A DNA stretch of 64,000 nt from a virus. Location: IMG/VR virus record IMGVR_UViG_3300009702_000016, positions 62,001 to 126,000 of that record, one strand, 5' to 3'. The notes under the pieces were generated by a model. It did no database searches. It worked only from the letters and a program-made list of their open reading frames with translations, and was not told where the DNA came from. A program made the position numbers and the translations under genes. Below, one piece after another: positions 17,701 through 26,729 of the stretch (position 1 is the stretch's first letter; each line of letters opens with the position of its first letter).

Positions 17701-19842
17701 GAGGATGAGCCCACCGGGTCTTACTCGGATCAAACCTCTGCGGGTACCATGCCTGTTTTTGGAAGGTCTGGTATCCGATCTACCTTACGTCGAGGTAGCA
17801 GGCCCTCGCAAACATCAGTACAGTCTTCTAGCTCCGATACGACTAATCCTTGCAACTTAGGACCTGAGGACTTGTTTAGCTCTCCTCTTGGACCTGCACA
17901 AGAAAACGTGTTTAGGGGAAGGTCTCGTACCTCCTTGTCTGGTCGTTTTGCTGACACTGAACCCTCTGGTGTTCCCACGTCCGCTTCTGTAGCAGAGTTC
18001 AAAGAAGGATTTCCTCGTTACGCGATAGGGGTGTACGATCTCAGAGTAGAAGGATCAATCCAGCAGTGGCATAGAGGTGTCGACATACAGACTGTTCCTG
18101 GTGCAGATGTTTTCTCCGTAGCGAACGGTGTGGTAATCCATATTAAGTCACAGTTTGCTCCCGTACCCTCCAGGGGTCAGTTCAGTGGTCAGAGAGGGTT
18201 GGACCCTCAGATGGCCATCTACATCATCCACAGATATGGATATGTAACGGTGTACAGGCATCTTGACCCATCTTCTATCTTGGTATCTCCAGGTGAGGTA
18301 GTTGGAAGAAATCAGCCGATTGGAAAAGTTGGCCTTTCTGGCGCTGAGAGGATGTTTAAGCCTACTCATCTTCACTTTGAAACATGTGCTGTGTTCGGCT
18401 CTGATGTGTTCGAAAAGTATGTGTCCACTGCTATAACAGATGACCCATCTAAGCGGTTTCGACTTGTTCGTCAGAGTGAGATAAGAGCACTTGGGGCTTC
18501 GTCCAGAACGGCTGTCGAGGCCCTCACAGTTGGAACTTCTACCGGAGGAAGCACTATCACTGCTCGTGATCGTGGTAGTCTTAGAGTTATGTACAACGCA
18601 GGCTTTACTGTTGGGGCTTTGCGTGACGAGAGTGCTTCCGGCTTAGACCTTGACTTTCTTAGAGCGTCGGATGGTACGTATCGTGTTCGAAGTACCCAGT
18701 TGCTTACTTGGAGTCCCCTTCCTTCTAAGTTCCCTTTTTCTCGTGCAGACTCTCCAAGTAGACCCTACGGTCCCCGTGGGAGCGATAAGGAGTTGATGAG
18801 TCTTAGCGAATACAGGGATCGATTTTCTCTGAAGGGAATACCCGGACTTAACATAGTTGCTCAATCTGGGTCGCAAGAACCTGTTCCCGTTCCTGAGATA
18901 TCGACTTCCGGATCTTCCTCTGCTACTCGTGCAGCGGAGAGACGAAGGGCTAGAGCGATTCGGACTAATGAGAGAATTCAGCAGCATCAGCAAGCACATC
19001 AAGAGGATCTCGACCAGCAAAAGGCACTGTTTTCTGACGCGGTACCGCCTAATGACTGCCCTCCCGGGTCCTTTACTAACTCAGAGCTTGCAGACGACCT
19101 TTCTGAGCCTCCTATCCTGGAGATAAGTCTAAAGGCGTTCTGGGGCAAGTCATTGTACATTCGAGGAAGAAACTTCTACACTGAGGGAGATTACATCACC
19201 CCCTCAAAGAGTAGTGGGTTCTCCACCTTGTATCTCAGCCCTGCCGTGGGACACAGCAGGGAAGACGCCGATAACGTTTTAAGAGAAGGACTGAAGGTAG
19301 GTTGGTGGGTAGGACAGTCCGAGATGGTTCCCGGTACCTATGTTGAAGCCATAAATAGGCGTGTCGCCATTGCGAACCCGAAGGAGCCGTTCGTTATCAA
19401 CTGGGAGAGAGCGCCTGAGTGGTCAGAGGAGAGCGACAGGTTGGCCTTGTACGACTTCTTGCTAGACTTGGCTAAGACCTATCCTGTTGGGATATCTACT
19501 CTTGACCGCTATAGATACAGAAATGAGGCAGCAACTCACCTTTCTGGAAAGGTGGTTTACATGCCAGAGCAATACAGCCTAGGGACTGGCCATACCACAG
19601 GTGATCCTGCAACAGACGCGGCCAACCGGGCTACCTCGCGGGCTGCTCTCGCAGATAAATGGGGAGGACCCTCGTTGGTTATACCTACAGTTGCTGGGTA
19701 TAGAAGAGACGACGCGGAAATGTTTTTGGACTACTTGAAGACCTTCAGTTCACTTAAGGGGTCTCTTGTGTGGGATACCCGCTTCACCCGTACCAAGGCG
19801 AGAAGTTACTCCCTTTGGCCTATAGCAGGAGAGCCAATATGA
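14725..19842 (+). CDS. Giant baseplate hub / tail protein with M23 endopeptidase domain
   Basis: 1705 residues from GTG 14725, which has AGAGGT 6-11 nt upstream. Residues 1-90 are Pro/Thr/Ser-rich. About 100-270 is a beta-rich hub-like domain (VYIEGEDVSPFLVGSISVSY). A Ser/Thr linker lies around 420-480, and further beta domains run to about 1060. Residues 1080-1225 form a complete LytM/M23 metallopeptidase: H1116 and D1120 in WHRGVDIQ, and H1215-L-H1217-F-E in the second motif, with Gly-rich strands between. M23 enzymes cut peptide cross-links in peptidoglycan, so this is likely the virion-borne lysin that opens the wall during injection. The C-terminal 270 residues are a separate domain of unknown role. 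The stop overlaps the next ATG. Confidence 0.82.
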   Translation: MPSSGDGENNNRTVTGPSAQNLPDPGTDAQTSTVVSPGLPGDPAAPSPPAVVDNTPTASGDTPRRTRTAAQLEAEDAIRDSSSTADSEVARVGQAPHYFAEQIHQAFYHEAIVYIEGEDVSPFLVGSISVSYGFGNDPNSCELSLDNAGHRFTITPENLKGEFRRTSPVEQFGPIDYDETVKSNMYARKGSSAINPVDPDSGGRRFPLHLWGSIFHKYDSIRVWIHNPASENDEWIPVFTGFIVSKPTTEDYIKGLSVVKVSCKDIRHLMQRMRVNKNTMLTTYQTTGAGADPTNQNSISNLNMFHTRDSRTSTAQFSDSSNRSFSEGFFSDVVRGSNFENPWTSLTLPNLIATLTFLPERASQSLLSSRDTAVQHENSTQDRRVLVAAARELQPLQAKVEANGLDSLSDTERERYNTTSSVLTQASASTGDIAKIINGTFRPHDQSEDNAADTANATTEASATTGSTTGRTTNIADRSEGMSHGSGRIGRMRPGVFPWRGSLFGDPPRPYYREHRFPQSSTTSSHNTGYYAAVAEHMEKWYNLCFFSTPLRHDSSLLSLEYVPFSSTPTQTGVSVSDSAPDYSAENRRYWTESEVRAAGMRITREGAWHPSAQAVHFLSPGTSTPAEMLWDQKVISSTPTSQNPNWSNRLAILSEACKTADYRFWVSGAGDLIFEFAQYDFSPKDYGAWENVLTLDHHLKNESLDDEGGEIKTGMSVTGSITQHASIDESGITTLHPITTVGVWSPNLASRLGIDIAVRSYPQINDPNRLEQIATLEFQKALAVADKYSISLAFRPWVILNRPIFNSYRARYALVDGVRWTYPVTAGEMAGHTAPTMQLSLNYTRSLDEVGVPRYITGGPSNAMYFARPANSSASRNYLTSTTARLRTFASALHTISTTGELTQQQRDVLRDRYRAVFPAGQNVYNVVSSLLLTSGTQPPGEEDPRITALRSIEADIEELTQHPGAFTEQETLARLQDLESRSSALARSLEEDEPTGSYSDQTSAGTMPVFGRSGIRSTLRRGSRPSQTSVQSSSSDTTNPCNLGPEDLFSSPLGPAQENVFRGRSRTSLSGRFADTEPSGVPTSASVAEFKEGFPRYAIGVYDLRVEGSIQQWHRGVDIQTVPGADVFSVANGVVIHIKSQFAPVPSRGQFSGQRGLDPQMAIYIIHRYGYVTVYRHLDPSSILVSPGEVVGRNQPIGKVGLSGAERMFKPTHLHFETCAVFGSDVFEKYVSTAITDDPSKRFRLVRQSEIRALGASSRTAVEALTVGTSTGGSTITARDRGSLRVMYNAGFTVGALRDESASGLDLDFLRASDGTYRVRSTQLLTWSPLPSKFPFSRADSPSRPYGPRGSDKELMSLSEYRDRFSLKGIPGLNIVAQSGSQEPVPVPEISTSGSSSATRAAERRRARAIRTNERIQQHQQAHQEDLDQQKALFSDAVPPNDCPPGSFTNSELADDLSEPPILEISLKAFWGKSLYIRGRNFYTEGDYITPSKSSGFSTLYLSPAVGHSREDADNVLREGLKVGWWVGQSEMVPGTYVEAINRRVAIANPKEPFVINWERAPEWSEESDRLALYDFLLDLAKTYPVGISTLDRYRYRNEAATHLSGKVVYMPEQYSLGTGHTTGDPATDAANRATSRAALADKWGGPSLVIPTVAGYRRDDAEMFLDYLKTFSSLKGSLVWDTRFTRTKARSYSLWPIAGEPI

Positions 19843-20984
19843 GTACAGTAGGTAGAGCCTATCAGCAGAGAGACATAACTTCCCAAGACGAGTCTCAGTA
19901 CGCCTCTCGGCCCATGGGTGCAGTCGTTGTATCGTCAAATCCTGAACGGGATACTATGACGTATACCTCGGCTACTGGAGGCAGGCAGATGCCTGTTTCC
20001 CACCCGTACCTTGGTCCTAATAGTTGGCTGCGAATTATGCCCGAGCGGAGAACTGGGATAATTCTGGACACGAGGGCAGAGACTGGAGATACTTACACTA
20101 CCGCATACATCACCGAGGATAGTGCTGCTTCACGTATTTCAGCGACTTATGGAGACGACCCAAGGTTTTACTACCGACGTCTCCAGGAGTCTGAGATCGA
20201 TATCACGAGCAAGGGCCTAGCTTCCGCTCATTTCGGAAAGACGGGGACCTTGTCTCTTCGTGGCGGCCCTATGACACAGACCTTTGACGTAGAAAACTTG
20301 GAGGTGGACGCCAATTCCCCTACCTTTGTATACAGAACCTTCGGAAATGCTGTAGGATCCGTATCGAATGAGGTCAGATTTGGACTTTCGAAGAGGTTTT
20401 CCTCCGACTCTGACCCTTCTCCTCGCTGGGTTCAGGTGCAGGATCAAGAGGGTACCTCTATTTTTGCAAAGGAGTACATAAGGAACATCGGAAGTCAGAG
20501 TTCTGCTTCCCCTATGCTCATTGACCATCGGGAGGGGAACGTAATACTGGACGATGGTACGGAAGAGACATCTCCCATCACTGGAAAAACCTTACGAAGC
20601 CATACAAGGTACGGAACAGTGAACTCTGAGGAGGCTTCTTTGGAGGTCGACACTGAGGGAAACATGGCGATGTTTATACCGGATCGGGCTTCTCACGGAT
20701 TGGATCTCACAATAGTGAACTCTGATTTAAGGATTTCGGTAGGAAAGGATGAGCTTCATAGTGTTGAGAGAAACTCCGTGCTTGAATCAGGTAGTAGGAT
20801 GGAGCTTGAGTCCCCAGAAATTGATCTAGGAAGAAACGCAGAGATGCCTGCCGTTAGAGGAACTGACCTTAAGAATTGGGTCAGAAACGCCGTTGTTCAG
20901 ACAGCCATGGGACCCGCTAACTTTTCCGTTGTTACTCAGGAGAACATTGTGGATGCTTTCAGCACTAAGGTTTATGTGGAGTGA
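19839..20984 (+). CDS. Putative baseplate spike/hub-associated structural protein
   Basis: 381 residues from ATG 19839, which overlaps the preceding stop (ATGA) and has GGAG upstream. Mostly beta with repetitive strands in the C-terminal half (GNMAMFIPDR, NSDLRISVGKDELHS, SRMELESPEIDLG), typical of central spike or needle proteins that form trimeric beta-prisms. The segment IDLGRNAEMPAVRGTDLKNW near 345 resembles a recurring phage motif found after spike domains. It should sit at the tail tip together with the M23-bearing hub encoded just upstream. Identification is by pattern and context. Confidence 0.6.
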   Translation: MSTVGRAYQQRDITSQDESQYASRPMGAVVVSSNPERDTMTYTSATGGRQMPVSHPYLGPNSWLRIMPERRTGIILDTRAETGDTYTTAYITEDSAASRISATYGDDPRFYYRRLQESEIDITSKGLASAHFGKTGTLSLRGGPMTQTFDVENLEVDANSPTFVYRTFGNAVGSVSNEVRFGLSKRFSSDSDPSPRWVQVQDQEGTSIFAKEYIRNIGSQSSASPMLIDHREGNVILDDGTEETSPITGKTLRSHTRYGTVNSEEASLEVDTEGNMAMFIPDRASHGLDLTIVNSDLRISVGKDELHSVERNSVLESGSRMELESPEIDLGRNAEMPAVRGTDLKNWVRNAVVQTAMGPANFSVVTQENIVDAFSTKVYVE

Positions 20985-20986
20985 TC

Positions 20987-21460
20987 ATGGCTCTTGTGGT
21001 TAGTTCCTTGATTTCGGATTTGGAGGATTTGTTTTCCGATCCTCCATCGACTTTTGAAGGGTGTGCTACGGCCTGGGCCTCTAGCATGGCAGACTACTCC
21101 GCTCTTTTGACTCCACCCCTCTTGGCGCCTCCTGTCTCGGCTCAAGCTGTTATGGAAGTAGAACTGACTTCCGCATTCGCCTCTGCTGCGGGAGCAGGTA
21201 GAGAGGCAGCAGCAGAAAGCCTGGAGGTTGTCTGGAGGACCTTTGCTGTATCTTTGGGAGCATTGATCGCTCCTCCCTTCTCCTCCTCCCCTGCTCAAGT
21301 TCCCCCTCTAAATGTTGGGTTTCTTGAGTTATTTACCCGTGACTCTAGTGCGGCCACGCATCACAGTTCGGCTGACGACGTAGCAAGAAAGATTCACGCT
21401 TGGATGCTCACTGGGACCTCGACTAATACTTCGTCGGGGGCCACAGTTCCTTGGTCCTAG
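20987..21460 (+). CDS. Hypothetical small virion protein
   Basis: 157 residues from ATG 20987, placed 5 nt after GGAG; the GTG at 20981 is less suitable. An Ala/Ser-rich helical middle (ELTSAFASAAGAGREAAAES) is flanked by Pro-rich loops, and the C-terminal part (DVARKIHAWMLTGT) looks like one more helix. It lies inside the baseplate gene string, so a small structural or assembly role is likely. Confidence 0.6.
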   Translation: MALVVSSLISDLEDLFSDPPSTFEGCATAWASSMADYSALLTPPLLAPPVSAQAVMEVELTSAFASAAGAGREAAAESLEVVWRTFAVSLGALIAPPFSSSPAQVPPLNVGFLELFTRDSSAATHHSSADDVARKIHAWMLTGTSTNTSSGATVPWS

Positions 21461-21487
21461 CTTCTTATCTCTGTGTAGAGGACTCTA

Positions 21488-22174
21488 ATGGCTATTAATA
21501 CCAAACCCAACACTCAGAACTCCCAGAATGTCCAGACTCTGTCAACGACTGTAGAACTGGGATCTACCCAGGCCGTGGCTGAAGGAAACTTTGATCCTTT
21601 AACCTTGCAGCAGGCCATCATTGCTAATGTAAGAGCACGTCAGGATGTTCCTATTCTTGAAACAGGAGCTAACTATTCTGAGGTTGTTCTTGCTTGGAGC
21701 GAGGCGTTTGGGACTGTTCAGAACGCCGTCAACTCCGAGCTTTATGCTAATACTGATGCCTTGGCGAATATCATTAGTGACCTTGGCGGCGCAGGGAGCG
21801 GCTCTGTATCCGCTCCGACTCTTTTGTTTGACATCATTGGCCCCGTTGTGGTTGGGTCTTTGGTATATCAGAACGGAAACAACGCTGTTTCTCTTGTTGA
21901 CTCCACCTCCGCCGCTCTGGGTCCTGCGATAGGCATTGTAGTTGAACTGCCTACAGCTTCCACAGCCCGTGTTCAGGACGTCGGAAGTGTCATCTACGTA
22001 GCAGGATCCTTCCCGTTCCTTCCCCTCGTACCCGACTCTACGTATTATGTAGGAACAGGAGGAGAAATAACATTAGCTCCAAACCCTTCTCCTGGTGGAT
22101 ACATTCAGGAGATTGGGTATTCAAAGACAGATTTAGAGCTTGTATTGAACATACAAGAGCTTACCCTAGTCTAG
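21488..22174 (+). CDS. Virion protein with DUF2190-like beta domain
   Basis: 228 residues with AGAGGA before the ATG. The N-terminal 110 residues are loop/helix. From about 115 the sequence follows the short-strand pattern of DUF2190-like capsid or fibre head domains: GPVVVGSLVYQNGNNAVSLV, GPAIGIVVE, VRVQDVGSVIYV-type strands, DSTYYVGTGGEITLAP and a final YIQEIGYSKTDLELVL. The same fold pattern ends the fibre protein encoded at 45092 (VGIALTGG ... GQAVYLGAAGAL ... IRIGYVGD). It is likely a small adhesin or decoration domain at the tail tip. Confidence 0.55.
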   Translation: MAINTKPNTQNSQNVQTLSTTVELGSTQAVAEGNFDPLTLQQAIIANVRARQDVPILETGANYSEVVLAWSEAFGTVQNAVNSELYANTDALANIISDLGGAGSGSVSAPTLLFDIIGPVVVGSLVYQNGNNAVSLVDSTSAALGPAIGIVVELPTASTARVQDVGSVIYVAGSFPFLPLVPDSTYYVGTGGEITLAPNPSPGGYIQEIGYSKTDLELVLNIQELTLV

Positions 22175-22181
22175 TTCCATA

Positions 22182-24050
22182 ATGTCAATATCAACCTTAC
22201 GCTGTCAGACTGACCCCAGCATTGACTCTGCGCTCGCTTCTTACCAGGATTCGTTAGGCGAGCAGATTATCCAATTTCGTTCTGCTCTGGCTACTCTTAG
22301 TTTGACTGCAGATGCAATGGAGGAAGAGTTCTCTGGCCCTCTACGTAGCGCTCTCGGGGCGGTTCTCGCTTCTGGAGATTCTTCTTTGGATGAGTTTCTT
22401 GATCTGTCCGGTATCCCCCAAGGGGATACCCCGGACGACCTAGAACGTGCTTTTGACGAGCGTTATGGTATCACTATCGTCGATGGTAGGCTAATTTTAG
22501 ACGGGGACGTCGATGTCTCTTCTATAAAGACTCTTGCCCGAATGCTTGGTGGACTGTCTGGGATCTATGACAAGTTTCCGTTTCTAGGTGACCATCCTGT
22601 GGATGATGATTTAGGATCAAGCTCGTTTGTGGAGGCTCCATCCTTCCCGATTCAGCTTTTAGTCGTATTTTCTCGTCATATTTCATCGACAATACCTGAG
22701 ACATTTCCTCCTGTATCATTTACTGATGAGGAAGTACTAGGGGTGGATGTAAGTCTATCCTCTATTCTAGATCTTCCGGGGGTAGTTGAGTCGGAAGTAA
22801 TAACCAACGTGTTCTGGCTTGGTCAATCCTCTCCCGTCGCCTCTGCTCGTCGAAAGATGCGATCCCTAGGACTTCCTGGAAGCTATTTTGTGGATGCTGT
22901 TTCCGGCTCCTCTTCTTCCTCTTTGGTTGTTAATACGATCCCAAACCCACTAGATATACCAAGATTTTCTGCGGCTTTTGGAAGCTCTGCTGATGCCGTT
23001 CTGCAGAGAGTTACTCGTCCATTATCCCTGTTTCCTGATCCTTCCGATGCCGCCGAAGCGATTACCCGCTTCATCCAAAGGTCAACCCCAGGAGGAGCGG
23101 GATCTTCTGGTGTTCAGGACTTCTCCTCTCCCACCTCGGCCTTGATGTCTGTACTTGATATTGGAAAAACGTTCAATATCGACGAGTTCTCAGACTCCCT
23201 AGGGGTTTCGACGGATCCTGACAATCTCCCTGCTACTCAGTTTGCTGAAGGGATAAGTAAGTCCATAAAGACTAACCTTGCGGTGTCGAATGCGATGATG
23301 GCTGAGTTTCAGTCCGCTGTGTCTGGTCCACTCAACTCCATGTTATCCCTACAAAGTGTAGCGAACTCTCTCCTCAATGACCCTTCTGGTCAGGTTATGA
23401 ATTGTGTCCTCGGGGCGGGTTTCTCCCCTTCTTTCGACTACGGGGTTCCTGGCGTTCCCTCCATTGGAGCAGGAACTCCAGGTATACCAGGAGTTACTAC
23501 TGCAAGCGCTTTAGAGTCTGCACTTAGTACTATTGAGAACAAGGTAGACTTTGCTTTGTCATTTTTGGACGGAGTGTCTGGTGTTACTGGGGCCTTGCAG
23601 GGAGTTTCGTGTACTGGATCTTTTCTGTCTGGATCGAACTCCCTGACCCCTTCTCTTCCTAGCTTCATGCCCTGCGCTGCGGAGAGACAGGAAGACCTTG
23701 GCTTCTCTTTGCCTCCTTTTCATGCTGACTCTTTGGGTGTTGCCAAGATCATAACTGATACTCTAACTTCTGTGGCTTCCTCGTTTCGTTTGAATATTAG
23801 GATGATGAAGATGCAGATGGTGTCAATGCGTTCTTCTATTCGGGATACTGTATTTCTACGAGGAAGTAGTGGAAGTACGTCTCTTCCTGGTATTCCTGAT
23901 GTTCCTGGATTGCCAGGTATCCCGGACATCCCTGCCTCTCCTAGCCTTCCTGGCGGTAGCCTTCCTGGGGGCGGCTGTGCTGCTCCTGCAGCGTCGCTTT
24001 TGTCCTCTCTTCTGCGCCAACGCTCCCTTGAGGGCTTTACTCCAACATAG
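22182..24050 (+). CDS. Large virion protein with collagen-like PGxP segments
   Basis: 622 residues. Mainly helical (SLGEQIIQFRSALATLSLTA, KSIKTNLAVSNAMMAEFQSA), with two Pro-Gly-rich segments: GVPGVPSIGAGTPGIPGV near 425-445 and LPGIPDVPGLPGIPDIP near 570-590, followed by a Gly-rich C-terminus. Short PGxP runs of this kind form extended or collagen-like linkers in phage fibres. Position between baseplate hub and wedge genes suggests a tail-tip or baseplate component. No known family is recognised. Confidence 0.6.
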   Translation: MSISTLRCQTDPSIDSALASYQDSLGEQIIQFRSALATLSLTADAMEEEFSGPLRSALGAVLASGDSSLDEFLDLSGIPQGDTPDDLERAFDERYGITIVDGRLILDGDVDVSSIKTLARMLGGLSGIYDKFPFLGDHPVDDDLGSSSFVEAPSFPIQLLVVFSRHISSTIPETFPPVSFTDEEVLGVDVSLSSILDLPGVVESEVITNVFWLGQSSPVASARRKMRSLGLPGSYFVDAVSGSSSSSLVVNTIPNPLDIPRFSAAFGSSADAVLQRVTRPLSLFPDPSDAAEAITRFIQRSTPGGAGSSGVQDFSSPTSALMSVLDIGKTFNIDEFSDSLGVSTDPDNLPATQFAEGISKSIKTNLAVSNAMMAEFQSAVSGPLNSMLSLQSVANSLLNDPSGQVMNCVLGAGFSPSFDYGVPGVPSIGAGTPGIPGVTTASALESALSTIENKVDFALSFLDGVSGVTGALQGVSCTGSFLSGSNSLTPSLPSFMPCAAERQEDLGFSLPPFHADSLGVAKIITDTLTSVASSFRLNIRMMKMQMVSMRSSIRDTVFLRGSSGSTSLPGIPDVPGLPGIPDIPASPSLPGGSLPGGGCAAPAASLLSSLLRQRSLEGFTPT

Positions 24051-24062
24051 GGATTTTGATTT

Positions 24063-24611
24063 ATGCGACGTCTTACTCTAGATGAAGTAACAAAGGTATC
24101 GGATAGGTCTCGTGGGGAATCCAGACCTGAGTTTTTCGATTCCTCTGTTCGCGAGTCTGTTCAGATTTCTGAGGACTTTGAGACTTATCTGATTTTGGCC
24201 ACTTCTCAGGTCAAGGAAGATGTATCAAGCCTATTTCAAGTTGTCATTGATAATGATCCTAACCAGGCAGGATTGCGCTCTACAGTTTTGTCTTCCTTTT
24301 TGGAGAACGATTCCAACAACGAAATAGAGAAGAAGCGGAAGTTTTCCAATCTGACCTCTCTTTATGACTCTGTTCGCTCTGAGTTTGCTTCGTCAATTGA
24401 GGGGTTTGAGGACATACGAGAGACTTCCTTACTCCAAGAGGCACTAACTTCTTCCTTGTCTGGAATCGTTGCAGCTCGTGATCGCCATGAGTTTAACAAC
24501 TCTGTTAACCAGGTATTGAAGAGAAGAGATAGTGCTTCCGGGTTATCTGAGTCTGTGACTGAGGCTCAATCTTGGGTAAGAGTCCTCGCAGAGTACGAGA
24601 GCGATGTCTAG
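24063..24611 (+). CDS. Hypothetical helical protein, baseplate operon
   Basis: 182 residues. Charged and almost wholly helical (FETYLILATSQVKEDVSSLF, SSIEGFEDIRETSLLQEAL). No motif is recognised. It overlaps the gp25-like gene by 8 nt and may be a small baseplate or chaperone protein, on context only. Confidence 0.6.
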   Translation: MRRLTLDEVTKVSDRSRGESRPEFFDSSVRESVQISEDFETYLILATSQVKEDVSSLFQVVIDNDPNQAGLRSTVLSSFLENDSNNEIEKKRKFSNLTSLYDSVRSEFASSIEGFEDIRETSLLQEALTSSLSGIVAARDRHEFNNSVNQVLKRRDSASGLSESVTEAQSWVRVLAEYESDV

Positions 24612-25104
24612 GACAGTTAAAAAGAGAGACGGAGATATTGTATTCAATCTGAGCAACGGGCGTCAACCTCTTATCACGGGAGTCGAGAAGCTGACTCAGG
24701 ATGCCGCTGACGCCTTGATGACGGAATATGATCCCAGTCGCGCCTTTGGTAGTCAGGCAGCAACTCTGGATGCAGTTAATGAGAGGAACTTGTCTGGTTC
24801 CATCGGTACACTAAACCGAGGTCTGATAAAGTCGTTCACCCGAGAGGCTCTGGAGAGGCTTAGTGCCCTTCAGCACTTACGAGGAGATAATGCTGACCCC
24901 TTTGAGACAATCAAAACTATAGGAACCATTAGAGTAATTCAGTTTTCAAAGACCGGCTATATGTCTTTCGTCAATATTGAGCCTGAGGCCGGTCCTGTCG
25001 TCGACACTTCGACTTTCTTGGTTCAGCTTCGTCATCAGTTCCTATCTTCCAGTAAGCCGAACCTTCCAGGGTCGGTGGTTACCGATGACGTTTCTCCCGT
25101 TTAA
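24604..25104 (+). CDS. gp25/W-like baseplate wedge protein (putative)
   Basis: 166 residues. An opening segment GDIVFNLSNGRQPLITGVEK followed by a helix LTQDAADALMTEYDPSRAFG matches the layout of phage gp25/P2 W-type wedge proteins, where a strand-loop precedes helices and a final beta pair (GTIRVIQFSKTGYMSFVNIE). These proteins normally precede the J gene, and here the J homologue starts 3 nt after the stop. It would nucleate sheath attachment or wedge assembly. Confidence 0.6.
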   Translation: MSRTVKKRDGDIVFNLSNGRQPLITGVEKLTQDAADALMTEYDPSRAFGSQAATLDAVNERNLSGSIGTLNRGLIKSFTREALERLSALQHLRGDNADPFETIKTIGTIRVIQFSKTGYMSFVNIEPEAGPVVDTSTFLVQLRHQFLSSSKPNLPGSVVTDDVSPV

Positions 25105-25107
25105 TCT

Positions 25108-26505
25108 ATGGCCCGTACACTAACACAGATAGAACAGACGTTGGCCCGCAGTATTGCACTGCAGGACTCCTCTATAGACACGGTTAAGGGTCCTGTCTTC
25201 GACATATACATTCGACCGCAGGCGACGCAGTCAAGGTTTATCGAGCTTCTCTACGACGATCTAAGCCGAAGGTACAGTCTTGATTATGTCCAGTCCCGGG
25301 ACCCCACGAGCGTTCAGCTTTACGGCGCGAATCACGGACTAAGACGCAGTGGTGGAAAGTCTGCGTCTGGAAACGTAACGTTTTTCACCTACTCTCCACC
25401 TGACTCAGGTTCTACTCTTACGATTCCTGCGGGTACTGTCGTTGCCACCTCGGACTTCAGGATTTCTTTCCGTACGACTCAGGATGCGTTCATCTCGGGT
25501 AGCTCACTTCCTTCGTTCTATAACGCATCGACTAGGAGGTATGAAGTAAGGGTTCCTATCATTGCATTGGGCTCTGGCGACGTCTTTGAGGTTCCCCCTA
25601 CTCGTATCAAAAACATATCGTCAGCTCTTCCGGGGATAGACGGGGTAACTAATACTGAGAGGGTTTCAAACAGTGTAGAGGCCGAGTCCCTGGACCATTT
25701 CGGCACTCGGATCCGTTCCAAGTTCAATGGTCTTGCTCTTGGGTCAGGTGATGGCCTTGCTAGCTTGATACGGCAGTTTGACACAGACAACATAAGCGAC
25801 TTAGCTATGGTGTACAGCACGGACCCATTGTTTAGGCGTCGAACACGAAGGTCTGCTTGGGATGTGTACCTAATTGGAACTCTTCCCGAGACGAGTTCAA
25901 CAGTTTTTGTGGGGAACGGGGTTACACGATCCTTTACGCTTCCCTTGGCTCCCGTACTTGCGGTTTCCTCCGTCAAGGTCGGTTCAGCTTCTGTCGGGTT
26001 CACCCTAGTACCAGACAGCACAGACCAGTTGTCGACATCTTCCAGGGCTGTAGATGTCGTGGAGCTTGCAACTACCCCAGGAGTGAACGAGGTCATTACT
26101 GTCTCTTACTCCTACGATAAGCTAATTCGTGACGTACAAGACTACGTTGATAGTATAGGGGTGCAGCTGTACAGGGCTGATATTCTAGTGAGAAAGGCTA
26201 TTCCAGTTCCTATTAGGTCTCGTGTTCGAGTTCAAGTGTTGAGTTCGTTTGATGCCACAGAGGCAGCCTCGGCCGCCTTTGCTACGGTGTCAGAGTTCTC
26301 TAGCCAGTCCAGCTACGTGTCCCTTCTGTTCGCTGATAAGCTCAGGGAGAACTTATCTTCTGCCGTGGCGGGGGTGTCGAACGTAAGTATTGTGGAGTTC
26401 ACTAGAGATTTGACTGGAACTATTCCTGTTGAGACAGTGGAGTTTGCAGCAAATGAGTACCCAGAGACACCTGACTCTTTGATTACGGTTGATATCGTGC
26501 AATGA
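25108..26505 (+). CDS. Baseplate J-like wedge protein (T4 gp6/P2 J family)
   Basis: 465 residues of normal J length. Hallmarks are the N-terminal helices (SRFIELLYDDLSRRYSLDYV), a beta segment with GSTLTIPAGTVVATSD and SFRTTQDAFI, DGVTNTERVSNSVEAES (the TNxxxxxGGtDxES-type region of the family), a helix pair with RIRSKFNGLALGSGDGL, and a C-terminal domain with VPIRSRVRVQVLSSF. J-type wedges join into the ring that triggers sheath contraction, so the phage very likely has a contractile tail. Its stop overlaps the next start (ATGA). Confidence 0.85.
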   Translation: MARTLTQIEQTLARSIALQDSSIDTVKGPVFDIYIRPQATQSRFIELLYDDLSRRYSLDYVQSRDPTSVQLYGANHGLRRSGGKSASGNVTFFTYSPPDSGSTLTIPAGTVVATSDFRISFRTTQDAFISGSSLPSFYNASTRRYEVRVPIIALGSGDVFEVPPTRIKNISSALPGIDGVTNTERVSNSVEAESLDHFGTRIRSKFNGLALGSGDGLASLIRQFDTDNISDLAMVYSTDPLFRRRTRRSAWDVYLIGTLPETSSTVFVGNGVTRSFTLPLAPVLAVSSVKVGSASVGFTLVPDSTDQLSTSSRAVDVVELATTPGVNEVITVSYSYDKLIRDVQDYVDSIGVQLYRADILVRKAIPVPIRSRVRVQVLSSFDATEAASAAFATVSEFSSQSSYVSLLFADKLRENLSSAVAGVSNVSIVEFTRDLTGTIPVETVEFAANEYPETPDSLITVDIVQ

Positions 26506-26729
26506 CCAACCGTTTAACGACCTTGGACGTTGATTACATCGGTTGTCACGACGGAAACGTACATTATATCGTGTATAATGGTAGGAAGTTTTGTGCTTCT
26601 GACCTTGAGTTTCTCGCGGCACAGGGCCGATGTTCTTTCGTTGACGTTGAGTCCCTAGAAGAAGTTGAGGTCGACTTTAACGACCTATACAATGCTCTAA
26701 GTCCAACCTCGGTGTCCGTACATGGCTAA
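26502..26729 (+). CDS. Small hypothetical protein
   Basis: 75 residues, coupled to the J gene by ATGA. Contains short strands (HYIVYNGRKFCASDLEFL) and an acidic C-terminal third. Two or three Cys residues are scattered without a motif. Overlaps the next ORF by 8 nt. No family is recognised. Confidence 0.55.
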   Translation: MTNRLTTLDVDYIGCHDGNVHYIVYNGRKFCASDLEFLAAQGRCSFVDVESLEEVEVDFNDLYNALSPTSVSVHG

